Positions 6,249-13,201 are shown, counted from the first letter of the stretch. The stretch: 13,202 nucleotides of DNA from CALKCV01 sp964619285 (GCA_964619285.1 CAZUCT010000202.1:1-13202); one strand, 5' to 3'. The notes: generated by a model from the sequence alone, not told the origin. Program-made: numbers and translations.

Positions 6249-7314
6249 CCCGGCGACACAAAATCCATCTCAACTCCATTGGAGGCCGTCCGTCGGCCAT
6301 GGGGAAAACATCCCGACCCGTGGCCCAGCTTTCAAACCAACTGGTAGGCGGCCAAGCTTCCGACGGTAAATGCTGGCGTTCGTATTCCAGGGCCGACTCG
6401 TTAGCAATAATAGTTAAAGGCAACTCCTCCATGGCCGCCGCCAACTCCCCTTCTGCAAACAAAGTCGACCAAGCTTGTTCGGCCATCTGTCTGACCAAAG
6501 CATTTGGTTCGTAGCCCCCAACACTTAAAAAAATATTGAACAAAAGCAGACCGCCAGTAGCGAGATAATCGCACATTTTCGCCAGAAACAGTCGCAGTTG
6601 GTCCGTCGAACGAAAATGAGACGTAACCTCAGTAGCGATCGCCACCTGATAAAAAGCCGGTCGCATCCTCACCAAAGGATCCAGAATATCCCCCTCTTTC
6701 ACCTTCAGAGGCAAACCCTCCTCCCCGGCCGCCCCTTGCAACTCCTCCACAAACACCGGGGCCAACTCCAACACATCCACGTTATGACCCTCTCGGGCCA
6801 GAGGCAAAGCATTGCGACCGGTTCCCCCTCCCACATCCAAAATTCGCAACTTAGTTTTTTGTGGCATCTCTGCCACCACAGCCATCACCTTAGCATCGGG
6901 ATGAGACCCGAAAAGGGGAGATTTTCTCGTCTCCACCCAAGACTGATAATGTTCTCCCACCGTCGGACTGCGAATCGCAAATTGGCAGGCCATACCCGTT
7001 TTTGGCGGCCTAACCGACTCGTACTGTACCGCTAAAACCGAAGTAGCAGAAACCCCAAATCCCTCTTTTAACTTGCTTTCCAGCAGACCGCGCAGTTGCA
7101 ACCTGCGATCGTCCGGCATGGGCCTGCCCAAATCGGCAAAAACCTTATCTATTAACTTAATGTAATAGTCTAACATACCGGGGATACAAGGCAAAAGCAA
7201 CTCCCCACGGGCCCCCATACAGCTATTGAGCTTGTATAGCATAGCTTTTTGGAGAACTGCCGGGGAAGTTACCAGTGGAAGCGGTTCGTTTTGAGAAAAC
7301 CCATCTTTATTCAT
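6244..7314 (-). CDS. Class I SAM-dependent methyltransferase
   Basis: The start chosen is ATG 7314 (MNKDGFSQNEPLPL, 356 aa). The frame can be extended to 7368, but that part runs toward the repeat-rich spacer and looks non-protein (MHARGGKGNRQCSQ). Neither start has a clear Shine-Dalgarno. An N-terminal helical region of about 130 residues precedes the Rossmann core. Motif I is LDVGGGTGRNALPLA (159-173), followed by the acidic end of strand 2 (VDVLELAP near 179-186), motif II GDILD near 208-212, and a post-core strand LLLFNIF near 256-262. The DVGGGTG loop binds S-adenosylmethionine. The substrate cannot be deduced; small-molecule methylation is the usual role for this fold. The C-terminal residues run straight into a tandem repeat that provides the stop. 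Confidence 0.88.
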   Translation of the reverse strand: MNKDGFSQNEPLPLVTSPAVLQKAMLYKLNSCMGARGELLLPCIPGMLDYYIKLIDKVFADLGRPMPDDRRLQLRGLLESKLKEGFGVSATSVLAVQYESVRPPKTGMACQFAIRSPTVGEHYQSWVETRKSPLFGSHPDAKVMAVVAEMPQKTKLRILDVGGGTGRNALPLAREGHNVDVLELAPVFVEELQGAAGEEGLPLKVKEGDILDPLVRMRPAFYQVAIATEVTSHFRSTDQLRLFLAKMCDYLATGGLLLFNIFLSVGGYEPNALVRQMAEQAWSTLFAEGELAAAMEELPLTIIANESALEYERQHLPSEAWPPTSWFESWATGRDVFPMADGRPPMELRWILCRRG

Positions 7315-7369
7315 AAGTGTTGGGAATTGGGAACATTGTCTGTTGCCTTTTCCCCCTCTTGCATGCATG

Positions 7370-7426
7370 CCTCTTGCCTCTTACCTCTTACCTCTTACCT
7401 CTTACCTTTCCCCATTACCCATTACC
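7370..7426. repeat. Tandem CCTCTTA and CCCATTA heptamers
   Basis: Five CCTCTTG/A units (7370-7404) are followed by two CCCATTA units (7411-7424). They fill the spacer between the methyltransferase start and the PSRP-3 stop. GCATGCATGC lies just before them (7361-7370). Confidence 0.9.
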
Positions 7427-7430
7427 GAAT

Positions 7431-7730
7431 CTAGTTGCTGCCCGTAAATATTACTTCTGGGAATTTGCCCTGCGCTTCCTGCATCGGGCGGCGTCTGCCT
7501 TCCTCTTGCCAGTAGTTAATTATTTCTGTAGCCTTGTTCAGCAACTCGATGCGATCGATTTCAGAAATCCAATTTTTGGACTCCATTTCATTTTTTAGCT
7601 CTTCCCAGGCATCGTTGCGGGGCCAGAAAAAGTAACGAGTCAAAGGACTGCTACTCTTGCCTACAGCTTGGTCGACGGCCAGCGCTACGTTTTCTTCCAG
7701 CCAGAGAACTTTAAGAATGAACTTAGACAA
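7431..7730 (-). CDS. ycf65: 30S ribosomal protein PSRP-3 (Ycf65 family)
   Basis: This 99-aa protein occurs in cyanobacteria and plastids, where it is a component of the small ribosomal subunit. It has the characteristic segments SKFILKVLWLEENVALAVDQ (2-21), SPLTRYFFWPRNDAWEELK (28-46) and IELLNKATEIINYWQEE (61-77). It is full length for the family. The start is TTG at 7730: a perfect GGAGG lies 5 nt upstream and the conserved sequence begins directly after it, with no usable ATG. The neighbours are not ribosomal genes. Confidence 0.93.
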   Translation of the reverse strand: MSKFILKVLWLEENVALAVDQAVGKSSSPLTRYFFWPRNDAWEELKNEMESKNWISEIDRIELLNKATEIINYWQEEGRRRPMQEAQGKFPEVIFTGSN

Positions 7731-7735
7731 TTACA

Positions 7736-7740
7736 CCTCC
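7736..7740 (-). promoter_or_regulatory. Ribosome binding site of PSRP-3
   Basis: CCTCC on the plus strand, read as GGAGG on the minus strand, 5 nt before the TTG at 7730-7728. It decides the rare TTG start. Confidence 0.85.
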
Positions 7741-7858
7741 GGGTAATCAACCCATATTTATTACAAAATTTTACAAACGATTATTTTATCACGCTAATTG
7801 GATTCTGGATAGCCAGTTACCGACTCCGCCCCAGTTAAACCACCAATGGGCAATTCCT

Positions 7859-7893
7859 GTGAAACCCGGTTTTTCCAAAAAACCGGGTTTCAC
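7859..7893. repeat. 35-nt palindromic repeat, third copy of the AAACCCGGTTT family
   Basis: Perfect 16-bp arms GTGAAACCCGGTTTTT (7859-7874) and its complement (7878-7893) around CCA. It lies 21 nt past the stop of the TPR gene on the minus strand, like the copy after obg. A decayed arm (AAAAAACTCGGTTT) follows at 7902-7915 and contributes bases of the TPR stop codon. Confidence 0.88.
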
Positions 7894-7913
7894 CAGATAC
7901 CAAAAAACTCGGT

Positions 7914-8762
7914 TTATTCCAACTTCAAAAATTTCTCTAAACCACTCGTTACCGCAGGAGGCCAGCGGCGAATCTCAGCCACCCATTCTAAATCTTGATA
8001 GCGCGGATCCAGCCCCACCGCAGCTACCCAATTACTTTCCGCTTCTCCTCGTTTTCCTTCTTGCCACAAACAAGCAGTTAAAGCAGCCCGCATATCGGCA
8101 AAACTGGGATATTTACGCACTAAATCTTTCATAGTCTTAATCCCTTTTTCGGTTTCACCGATTTCATATAAAGCTAAAGCGTAATTTCCCCTCGCAAAAG
8201 CATAATCTGGTACTAATTCAAAGGCTTTTTGATAATCGGCGATCGCTTTTTCCCATTCTCCATTCCCCGCTTCCGCATTGCCTCGATTGTTATAAGCGAT
8301 CGGGTCTTCTGGGTCGATTTTTAATACTCGATTATAATCGGCGATCGCCTTTTCCCATTCCTTCAATCTTTCGTAAACTATCCCTCGATTTAAGTAAGGA
8401 TCCGGAGCGTAGGGAGCTAATTCTATCGCTTTTTCGTAATCGGCAAAAGCCTCATCTAATTTATTCTGACTGACTCTAATATTACCTCGATTGCTCCAGA
8501 GGGCCGGATTGTCGGGAAACTTTTCTATTAATTGACTCCACAACTCTTCGGCAGCGACAAAATCTCCCTCGTTACTGGCAGTTAACGCCTCCTCAAAAAT
8601 CTCTTGCAATTCTTGTAATTCTGCTTTGGTTAACTGACTGGGATTAGTAGCAGCAACTGCAGGAATTGAACTGCTAAATAATAGGGTTAAACTTAGGGCG
8701 ATCGCTACTAAAAATTTAACTAAAAAACTACTTTTTTTACTGATTTCTCGATGATTTAACAT
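7914..8762 (-). CDS. Exported tetratricopeptide-repeat (TPR) protein
   Basis: 282 aa. Residues 1-38 are a signal peptide (KKSSFLVKFLVAIALSLTLLF core region; AVAA cleavage site), so the protein should be in the periplasm or thylakoid lumen. From about residue 50 there are five to six TPR units of 34 residues with the usual W/G/Y/A/P positions: NPALWSNRGNIRVSQNKLDE, DPYLNRGIVYERLKEWEKAI, DPIAYNNRGNAEAGNGEWEK and a more divergent C-terminal pair. Such proteins are scaffolds for protein complexes; many cyanobacterial ones concern photosystem assembly, but no specific partner is visible. The ATG at 8762 has a T-rich, Shine-Dalgarno-poor leader. It faces the HlyD operon across a 270-nt divergent spacer. 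Confidence 0.92.
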   Translation of the reverse strand: MLNHREISKKSSFLVKFLVAIALSLTLLFSSSIPAVAATNPSQLTKAELQELQEIFEEALTASNEGDFVAAEELWSQLIEKFPDNPALWSNRGNIRVSQNKLDEAFADYEKAIELAPYAPDPYLNRGIVYERLKEWEKAIADYNRVLKIDPEDPIAYNNRGNAEAGNGEWEKAIADYQKAFELVPDYAFARGNYALALYEIGETEKGIKTMKDLVRKYPSFADMRAALTACLWQEGKRGEAESNWVAAVGLDPRYQDLEWVAEIRRWPPAVTSGLEKFLKLE

Positions 8763-8853
8763 GATTTTTTTTAACTAAAGAACTTAGCTATAATTAGTTA
8801 TAGAAACAAAATGGTTAATGGGGAATGAGGAATTGTTAACCGTCTATCCGACC

Positions 8854-8902
8854 TTAGCAATTAGCCATTAGCAATTAGCCATTAGCAATTAGCCATTAGC
8901 AA
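8854..8902. repeat. Seven tandem TTAGCAA/TTAGCCA heptamers
   Basis: TTAGCAA and TTAGCCA alternate strictly for seven units, so the true unit may be 14 nt. It lies in the divergent spacer between the TPR gene and the HlyD adaptor. A shorter run of the same heptamer is at 11824-11851. Confidence 0.93.
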
Positions 8903-8951
8903 TATGAGTATATAGCAATCCCAACCGCTAAAGTTAAGACCAGAGGTCGAA

Positions 8952-8978
8952 TTGTCACACCGGGACATAACACATAAT
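8952..8978 (+). promoter_or_regulatory. Possible promoter of the HlyD-adaptor gene
   Basis: TTGTCA (8952-8957) and CATAAT (8973-8978), each 5/6 to consensus, have a short 15-nt spacer. They are about 58 nt before the GTG start. Its presence speaks against using the upstream in-frame TTG at 8952 as a start. Confidence 0.35.
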
Positions 8979-9020
8979 CGGATATTAGTCAACAATATAA
9001 ATAACAATTGCCAACAACTT

Positions 9021-9026
9021 AAGGAG
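9021..9026 (+). promoter_or_regulatory. Ribosome binding site AAGGAG of the HlyD adaptor
   Basis: AAGGAG, 9 nt before GTG 9036. It selects this start over the in-frame TTG 84 nt further upstream, which has no Shine-Dalgarno. Confidence 0.8.
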
Positions 9027-9035
9027 AAAAAGAAC

Positions 9036-11015
9036 GTGAAAACCAGCCCCCAAGACAACACAACCCATGCCCCAACAGCACCCCAACAACAAATCGGCCC
9101 CAAAGAGCAAAACCCAATCGATGGCCCCAAAAAACGCCCAACCTGGGCCATCGCTCTCGTGGCAGCAGGATTATTGACCGTGCCCGCCGCCATCTACCTA
9201 ACTCGAAACCAAACCCAAGGCCAAGCCGAAATCGTCGCCAGCCTCACCGTACAGGTTCGGGCCCAAAATTTAGTAGTGAGAATAACGGCCAGCGGCGAAG
9301 TCCAACCCATACAGCGAGTCAACCTCTCCCCCAAAAACCAAGGCCGCTTGGCAGAATTGTACGTCGAACAGGGCGATCGCGTCCGAGCAGGCCAAGTCAT
9401 CGCCCGCATGGAAAGCCGCGACCAAGAGGCCCAACTCCGCCAGGCCCAGGCCCGCCTCGAAAGCGCCCAGGCCAACTTGGCCAAACAGGAAGCCGGCAGC
9501 CGCCCCGAAGAAATCGCCGCCGCCAGAGCTAGGTTAGATAGAACAGAAGCTAATCTAGCTCAACTGCAAGCCGGCAGTCGCCGCGAAGAAATAGCCGCCG
9601 CCAGAGCCCGCTTAAACCAAGTGGAAGCTCGTTTCTCCCAACTGCTGGCCGGGAGTCGCCGCGAAGAAATCGCCGCCGCCAGAGCTAGGTTAGATAGAAC
9701 AGAAGCTAACTTAGCTCAACTTCGCGCAGGGAGTCGCCGGGAAGAAATAGCTAGGGCCAGGGCGAGTTTAGAACAGGCGATCGCTCGTTTGGAAGACGCC
9801 ACCAGCGGCAGCCTCCAAGAAGAAATCGAACAAGCCAAAGCTAGAATAGAAGCAACAGAAGCAGAATTAGAATTAACCTCCCAACGTTTAGAACGCTATC
9901 AAAATCTCGCAGATGAAGGTGCCATCTCCAGCGATGCCTACGAAGAATACGTTAGAGACGATCGCCGCGTCAGAGCCAACTTGCGAGAAGCCGAAAAGCG
10001 CCTCGAACAACTTACCGAAAGCAGACAAAGCGAAATTCAGCGCTTAACTGCGGCGGTGGAGCAAGAAAGACAGGCTTTGAAATTATTAGAAAATGGCACT
10101 CGCCCCGAGGAAATAGCCAAGGCAGAAGCAGAAGTTGCCGAAGCTCAAAGTCAATTAAACGAATTAACCAACGGCACCCGCCCCGAGGAAATAGCTAGGG
10201 CGAGGGCGGAAGTTGCCGAAGCTCAAAGTCAATTAAACGAATTAACCAATGGCACCCGCCCCGAGGAAATTGCCAGGGCGAGGGCGGAAGTCGCCGAAAC
10301 TCAAAGTCAATTAAACGAATTAATTAACGGCACCCGCCCCGAAGATATTGCCAGAGCAAAAGCCGAAGTTGCCGAAGCCGAAGCCCAATTTCGCTATCAA
10401 GAAATCTTGCTGGAGGATGCTAAAGTTCGCGCTCCTTTTGAGGGAATTATTACTCAAAGATATGCCACCGAAGGCGCTTTTGTGACTCCGGCCACTTCTG
10501 CTTCTTCTGCCACTTCTGCTTCTTCTACTTCTATAGTTGCTTTAGCTAGAGGTTTGGAAGTTTTGGCAAAAGTTCCAGAAGCAGATATCGGTCAAATTAA
10601 ACCCGGTCAAACTGTAGAAATTGTCGCCGACGCTTATCCCGATAAGGTTTTTCAAGGTAAGGTTAAATTAATCGCTCCAGAAGCAGTTAAAGAAAGAGAA
10701 GTAACGTTATTTCAAGTGCGCGTAGAGTTGGAGACTGGCAAGGAAGAGTTGCAGTCGGGCATGAATGTGGATTTAGAGTTTTTAGGGGAGAGTTTGGAGA
10801 ATGCTTTGGTGGTGCCCACGGTGGCGATCGTTACTAATAAAGGACAAACCGGAGTCTTAGTTCCCGATGCTAAAAACGAACCGCAATTTCTACCAGTTAC
10901 CATCGGTTCTCAAGTAGGCAACCAAATTCAAATTCTCCAAGGAATTAATGCTGGAGAAAGAGTATTTGTGGAACTCCCAGAAGGTAAAAAGTTAGAAGAC
11001 ATCTTCAAAAATTAA
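9036..11015 (+). CDS. HlyD/MacA-type periplasmic adaptor (membrane fusion protein) with expanded coiled-coil hairpin
   Basis: GTG start after AAGGAG; 659 aa, well above the usual 350-500. There is a short Gln/Pro-rich cytoplasmic tail, one membrane anchor (about 36-55, WAIALVAAGLLTVPAAIYL), the first lipoyl half (about 92-125, GEVQPIQRVNLSPKNQGRLAELYVEQGDRV region), then a long alpha-hairpin. The up-strand has five 26-residue repeats (153-282, GSRREEIAAARARL type), the tip lies near 285-352, and the down-strand has four 26-residue repeats (353-456, NGTRPEEIARARAEVAEAQ type). The second lipoyl half (KVRAPFEGIITQRYATEGAFV, about 463-483), beta-barrel (PEADIGQIKPGQTVEIV) and membrane-proximal domain follow. 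An ATSASS-ATSASS insert lies in the lipoyl/barrel linker. It should link the downstream ABC permease to an outer-membrane channel; the substrate is unknown. Confidence 0.93.
   Translation: MKTSPQDNTTHAPTAPQQQIGPKEQNPIDGPKKRPTWAIALVAAGLLTVPAAIYLTRNQTQGQAEIVASLTVQVRAQNLVVRITASGEVQPIQRVNLSPKNQGRLAELYVEQGDRVRAGQVIARMESRDQEAQLRQAQARLESAQANLAKQEAGSRPEEIAAARARLDRTEANLAQLQAGSRREEIAAARARLNQVEARFSQLLAGSRREEIAAARARLDRTEANLAQLRAGSRREEIARARASLEQAIARLEDATSGSLQEEIEQAKARIEATEAELELTSQRLERYQNLADEGAISSDAYEEYVRDDRRVRANLREAEKRLEQLTESRQSEIQRLTAAVEQERQALKLLENGTRPEEIAKAEAEVAEAQSQLNELTNGTRPEEIARARAEVAEAQSQLNELTNGTRPEEIARARAEVAETQSQLNELINGTRPEDIARAKAEVAEAEAQFRYQEILLEDAKVRAPFEGIITQRYATEGAFVTPATSASSATSASSTSIVALARGLEVLAKVPEADIGQIKPGQTVEIVADAYPDKVFQGKVKLIAPEAVKEREVTLFQVRVELETGKEELQSGMNVDLEFLGESLENALVVPTVAIVTNKGQTGVLVPDAKNEPQFLPVTIGSQVGNQIQILQGINAGERVFVELPEGKKLEDIFKN
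9492..9881 (+). repeat. Five 78-bp in-frame repeats, up-strand of the HlyD hairpin
   Basis: Five consecutive 26-codon units begin AGSRPEEI / AGSRREEI (three times) / SGSLQEEI. Units 1 and 3 share 48 identical nt (9506-9553 and 9662-9709), exactly 156 nt apart, while unit 2 differs. This points to duplication of a two-unit block. Confidence 0.9.
10092..10403 (+). repeat. Four 78-bp in-frame repeats, down-strand of the HlyD hairpin
   Basis: Four 26-codon units begin NGTRPEEIA or NGTRPEDIA. The middle two are almost identical at nucleotide level (10170-10247 and 10248-10325), which suggests recent tandem duplication. Confidence 0.92.
10491..10526 (+). repeat. Two perfect 18-bp tandem repeats encoding ATSASS
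   Basis: GCCACTTCTGCTTCTTCT occurs twice in a row, in frame, followed by ACTTCT. It encodes a Ser/Thr/Ala linker inside the adaptor, just before the IVALARGLEVLAKV strand. Confidence 0.9.
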
Positions 11016-11073
11016 GTTCGTAGTAATCGCTTTAGCGATTTATCTTTGAATCGCTAAAGCGATTACTACGAAC
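11016..11073. repeat. Head-to-head pair of the 25-nt GTTCGTAG...GCGATT repeat
   Basis: A 25-nt unit (11016-11040) and its exact reverse complement (11049-11073) are separated by 8 nt. The unit starts on the base after the HlyD stop codon. Each unit also contains a 7-bp inner hairpin (AATCGCTTTAGCGATT). The pair could form a long hairpin and end transcription. The same unit is found at 13122-13201. Confidence 0.93.
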
Positions 11074-11115
11074 GAAATTAGTCCTAATAATGTTTATAAA
11101 CGGAGATAATTGATT

Positions 11116-11319
11116 ATGACAGTAAAAGAGTTGATTCAAGCTGAAATCGATAAGCTTTCTGAAGAAAACTTGTACGATCTTTACGAAATTGTCAAGCAGT
11201 TTGCTAGCAAAAAAAACCAACAAAAAAAAGGAGCTTTGTCTAAACTTAAATCTATTAAGATTCAAGGACCGGAAGATTTTGCGGAAAATATAGATTGGTA
11301 TTTAGGGGGGCCAAAATAA
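11116..11319 (+). CDS. Antitoxin of a VapBC-type pair
   Basis: ATG at 11116 with GGAG about 10 nt upstream; an in-frame TTG at 11110 is too close to that site. 67 aa: an N-terminal helical region (TVKELIQAEIDKLSEENLYDLYEIVKQFA), a Lys-rich hinge, then GALSKLKSIKIQGPEDFAENIDWYL, the C-terminal toxin-binding type of segment found in antitoxins that precede PIN toxins. The stop is followed with no gap by the GTG of the toxin gene, so translation is coupled. DNA-binding autorepression is usual for such antitoxins. Confidence 0.85.
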   Translation: MTVKELIQAEIDKLSEENLYDLYEIVKQFASKKNQQKKGALSKLKSIKIQGPEDFAENIDWYLGGPK

Positions 11320-11730
11320 GTGTCTAGCAAACAAATTTTTCTCGATACTTCTTTCGTTATCGCCTTGATTAATGAAAGAGACCAATATTATTTGGCAGCA
11401 CAAGAATTAGTGGATTTATACGATGAAGAATTACTGGTAACTTCCGAGCCTGTATTATTTGAAGTAGCTAATGCTTTAAGTCGGGCATATAAAAAAGAGG
11501 CAGTTCGAGTTATAGAAACGCTTCTTGAATCGGAAAATGTAGAAGTTGTCCCCGTGACGGAGGATTTGTTCAAACGAGCTTTTCTTCTTTATAAAAAGTA
11601 CGAAGATAAGGACTGGGGATTAGTAGATTGTCTTTCATTTGTTATTATGGAAGAGAAAAATATTAATGAAGTTTTAACCTTCGATCGCCACTTTTTACAA
11701 GCAGGATTCAGGGTTTTAACTATTAAGTAG
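11320..11730 (+). CDS. vapC: PIN-domain toxin ribonuclease, VapC type
   Basis: GTG start directly after the antitoxin stop; 136 aa, normal for VapC. The four acidic residues of the PIN active site are all visible: D9 in IFLDTSF, E48 in LFEVANAL, D103 in GLVDCLSF and D122 in LTFDRHF. These bind Mg2+/Mn2+ and cleave RNA, often tRNA or rRNA, when the antitoxin is lost. The motif DKDWGLVDCLSF is typical of the cyanobacterial subgroup. The gene is complete. The pair sits between an ABC adaptor and its permease, where it is not expected functionally. Confidence 0.92.
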   Translation: MSSKQIFLDTSFVIALINERDQYYLAAQELVDLYDEELLVTSEPVLFEVANALSRAYKKEAVRVIETLLESENVEVVPVTEDLFKRAFLLYKKYEDKDWGLVDCLSFVIMEEKNINEVLTFDRHFLQAGFRVLTIK

Positions 11731-11737
11731 TAGTTAA

Positions 11738-11762
11738 GTAGGGTGCCCATTGCGCACCTTAC
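11738..11762. terminator. Hairpin GTAGGGTGC-N7-GCACCTTAC after vapC
   Basis: 9-bp stem with one G-U pair and a 7-nt loop, starting 8 nt after the toxin stop. It resembles the GTAGGGTGGGC-type hairpin common in cyanobacterial spacers. No U-run follows, so termination is uncertain. Confidence 0.5.
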
Positions 11763-11783
11763 AATTAAAAACGAAAAACCCAA

Positions 11784-11804
11784 TTGTTAATTGTTAATTG
11801 TTAA
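11784..11804. repeat. Three tandem TTGTTAA heptamers
   Basis: Reverse-complement form of the AATTAAC heptamers at 6207-6248, in the spacer between vapC and the permease. Confidence 0.85.
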
Positions 11805-11823
11805 TTAGGCCTTGCTGAAAAAA

Positions 11824-11851
11824 CTAGCAATTAGCCATTAGCCATTAGCAA
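11824..11851. repeat. Short TTAGCAA/TTAGCCA heptamer run
   Basis: About four units, the same family as 8854-8902, upstream of the permease gene. The remaining bases to 11901 are AT-rich; no convincing promoter or Shine-Dalgarno for the permease is visible. Confidence 0.85.
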
Positions 11852-11901
11852 AAAGCGTTAAGTTCTTGGTGAGTTCGGCAGACCCTAATTATTAATTACT
11901 T

Positions 11902-13119
11902 ATGGACATATTAGAAAGCATAAAAATGGCAGGTACGACTTTGGTGGCTAATAAAGTTAGAAGCACTTTAACCATGTTAGGAATTATCATCGGCAATGCT
12001 TCAGTTATTGGCATGATTGGTATTGGCGAAGGAGCGCAGAAATTTGTTAACAATCAAGTCAATTCTCTCGGACCAAATGTTTTATTTGTTCTCCCAGGAA
12101 GCCCCGAAGCTCAAAGTCAACCGGTTTATCCTCCACAAACATTAGTATTAGCAGATGCCGAGGCGATCGCTTCTCAAGTTCCAGCAGTAAAAGAGGTTGC
12201 TCCTACTCTTAATGCTAGCGAATTAGTTAGTTATAGAAATAAAAATGCTTCTCCTAGTTTAATTGGCACTACTCCCGAATATTTAACAGTCAGAAGTTTT
12301 GACGTTGCTAAAGGTAGATTTTTGACAGATTTAGACTTAAAAAGACAAACAAACGTAGTTGCTTTGGGTTCAGAACTAGCCGAACAATTATTCGGGAATG
12401 AAGACCCCATTGGCAAGCGAGTTCGCGTCAAAAATACTAGCTTGCAAGTCATCGGAGTAATGGTTCCTAAAGGTACTAATTTTGGCAGCAACCAAGATTT
12501 GAGCGCTTTTATTCCCATTACCACTATGGCAAATAGAATTGTCGGCAGGTCATCTCCTTATGGCATTCAATTAACCTTTATTTCGATATCTGTTAAGAAT
12601 GAAGAGAGCATGAAAGCCGCCCAATTTCAAATCGAAAATCTCTTGCGACTGCGCCATAAAATTACCGATGAAGATGATTTTACTGTTAGAAATCAGAAGG
12701 AATTATTGGAAACTTTAGGAAGCATTACGGGTGCTTTGACTTTATTATTAGCTGCCACTGCGGGAATTTCTTTAGTAGTTGGCGGCATTGGCATTATGAA
12801 TATTATGTTAGTGTCGGTGACGGAAAGGACTAAAGAAATCGGATTGAGAAAAGCTATTGGTGCATCCCAGGAAGACATCTTATTTCAGTTTATAATTGAG
12901 TCGGTAATTTTGTCTATAGCGGGCGGCTTAATTGGTACGGGAATTGGTGTTAGTGGGGTGTTGATTTTGGGCGCTTTTACTGCTTTAGAAACTGGCATTC
13001 CAGTGGGAGCGATCGCTATTGCTTGCGGAGTTTCTGGGGCTATTGGTTTATTCTTCGGAGTCGTACCGGCCAGACAAGCTGCTAAACTAGATCCAATTGT
13101 CGCTTTAAGAAGCATTTAA
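11902..13119 (+). CDS. MacB/FtsX-type ABC transporter permease (without ATPase domain)
   Basis: 405 aa with the MacB-type layout: first membrane helix near 21-42 (STLTMLGIIIGNASVIGMIGIG), a large periplasmic domain about 43-270 with the family motif ALGSELAEQLFGNEDPIGKR (154-173), then three helices near 277-304, 327-358 and 366-390. The conserved coupling segment VTERTKEIGLRKAIGAS (306-322), which contacts the ATPase, is intact. Such permeases work by mechanotransmission with an HlyD/MacA adaptor and a separate LolD/MacB-type ATPase. The adaptor is upstream at 9036; no ATPase gene is in the window, so it should lie downstream. The ATG at 11902 has a weak leader with no clear Shine-Dalgarno. 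Substrate unknown. Confidence 0.93.
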   Translation: MDILESIKMAGTTLVANKVRSTLTMLGIIIGNASVIGMIGIGEGAQKFVNNQVNSLGPNVLFVLPGSPEAQSQPVYPPQTLVLADAEAIASQVPAVKEVAPTLNASELVSYRNKNASPSLIGTTPEYLTVRSFDVAKGRFLTDLDLKRQTNVVALGSELAEQLFGNEDPIGKRVRVKNTSLQVIGVMVPKGTNFGSNQDLSAFIPITTMANRIVGRSSPYGIQLTFISISVKNEESMKAAQFQIENLLRLRHKITDEDDFTVRNQKELLETLGSITGALTLLLAATAGISLVVGGIGIMNIMLVSVTERTKEIGLRKAIGASQEDILFQFIIESVILSIAGGLIGTGIGVSGVLILGAFTALETGIPVGAIAIACGVSGAIGLFFGVVPARQAAKLDPIVALRSI

Positions 13120-13121
13120 AA

Positions 13122-13201
13122 GTTCGTAGTAATCGCTTTAGCGATTGGTTCGTAGTAATCGCTTTAGCGATAAACAAGTTCGTAGTAATCGCTTTAGCGA
13201 T
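13122..13201. repeat. Three direct copies of the 24/25-nt GTTCGTAG...GCGAT repeat
   Basis: Copies start at 13122, 13148 and 13178 (spacing 26 and 30 nt), beginning 2 nt after the permease stop and running to the window edge. Identical to the unit at 11016. Each has the inner AATCGCT-TT-AGCGAT(T) hairpin. More copies may follow. Confidence 0.92.

Noticed and set aside
6598..7035. 145-aa plus-strand ORF over the methyltransferase
   Set aside because: His/Arg/Leu-rich antisense shadow; the opposite frame has clear methyltransferase motifs.
8854..8902. Iteron-type replication origin or operator array
   Set aside because: The 7-nt heptamers match known short tandem repeats of cyanobacteria and recur in other spacers; no replication or regulator gene is adjacent.
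8952..9035. Extended N-terminus of the HlyD adaptor from TTG 8952
   Set aside because: No Shine-Dalgarno, Asn-rich non-typical sequence and overlap with a possible promoter; GTG 9036 has AAGGAG.
8882..9193. 103-aa minus-strand ORF upstream of and over the HlyD start
   Set aside because: Overlaps the adaptor's first codons and a heptamer array; low-complexity Trp/Leu/Cys-rich translation.
12231..13115. Three minus-strand ORFs over the permease
   Set aside because: Antisense shadows of an intact MacB/FtsX-type permease.
13122..13201. CRISPR array
   Set aside because: Repeats are separated by only 1-6 nt, the spacing is irregular and no cas gene is present.
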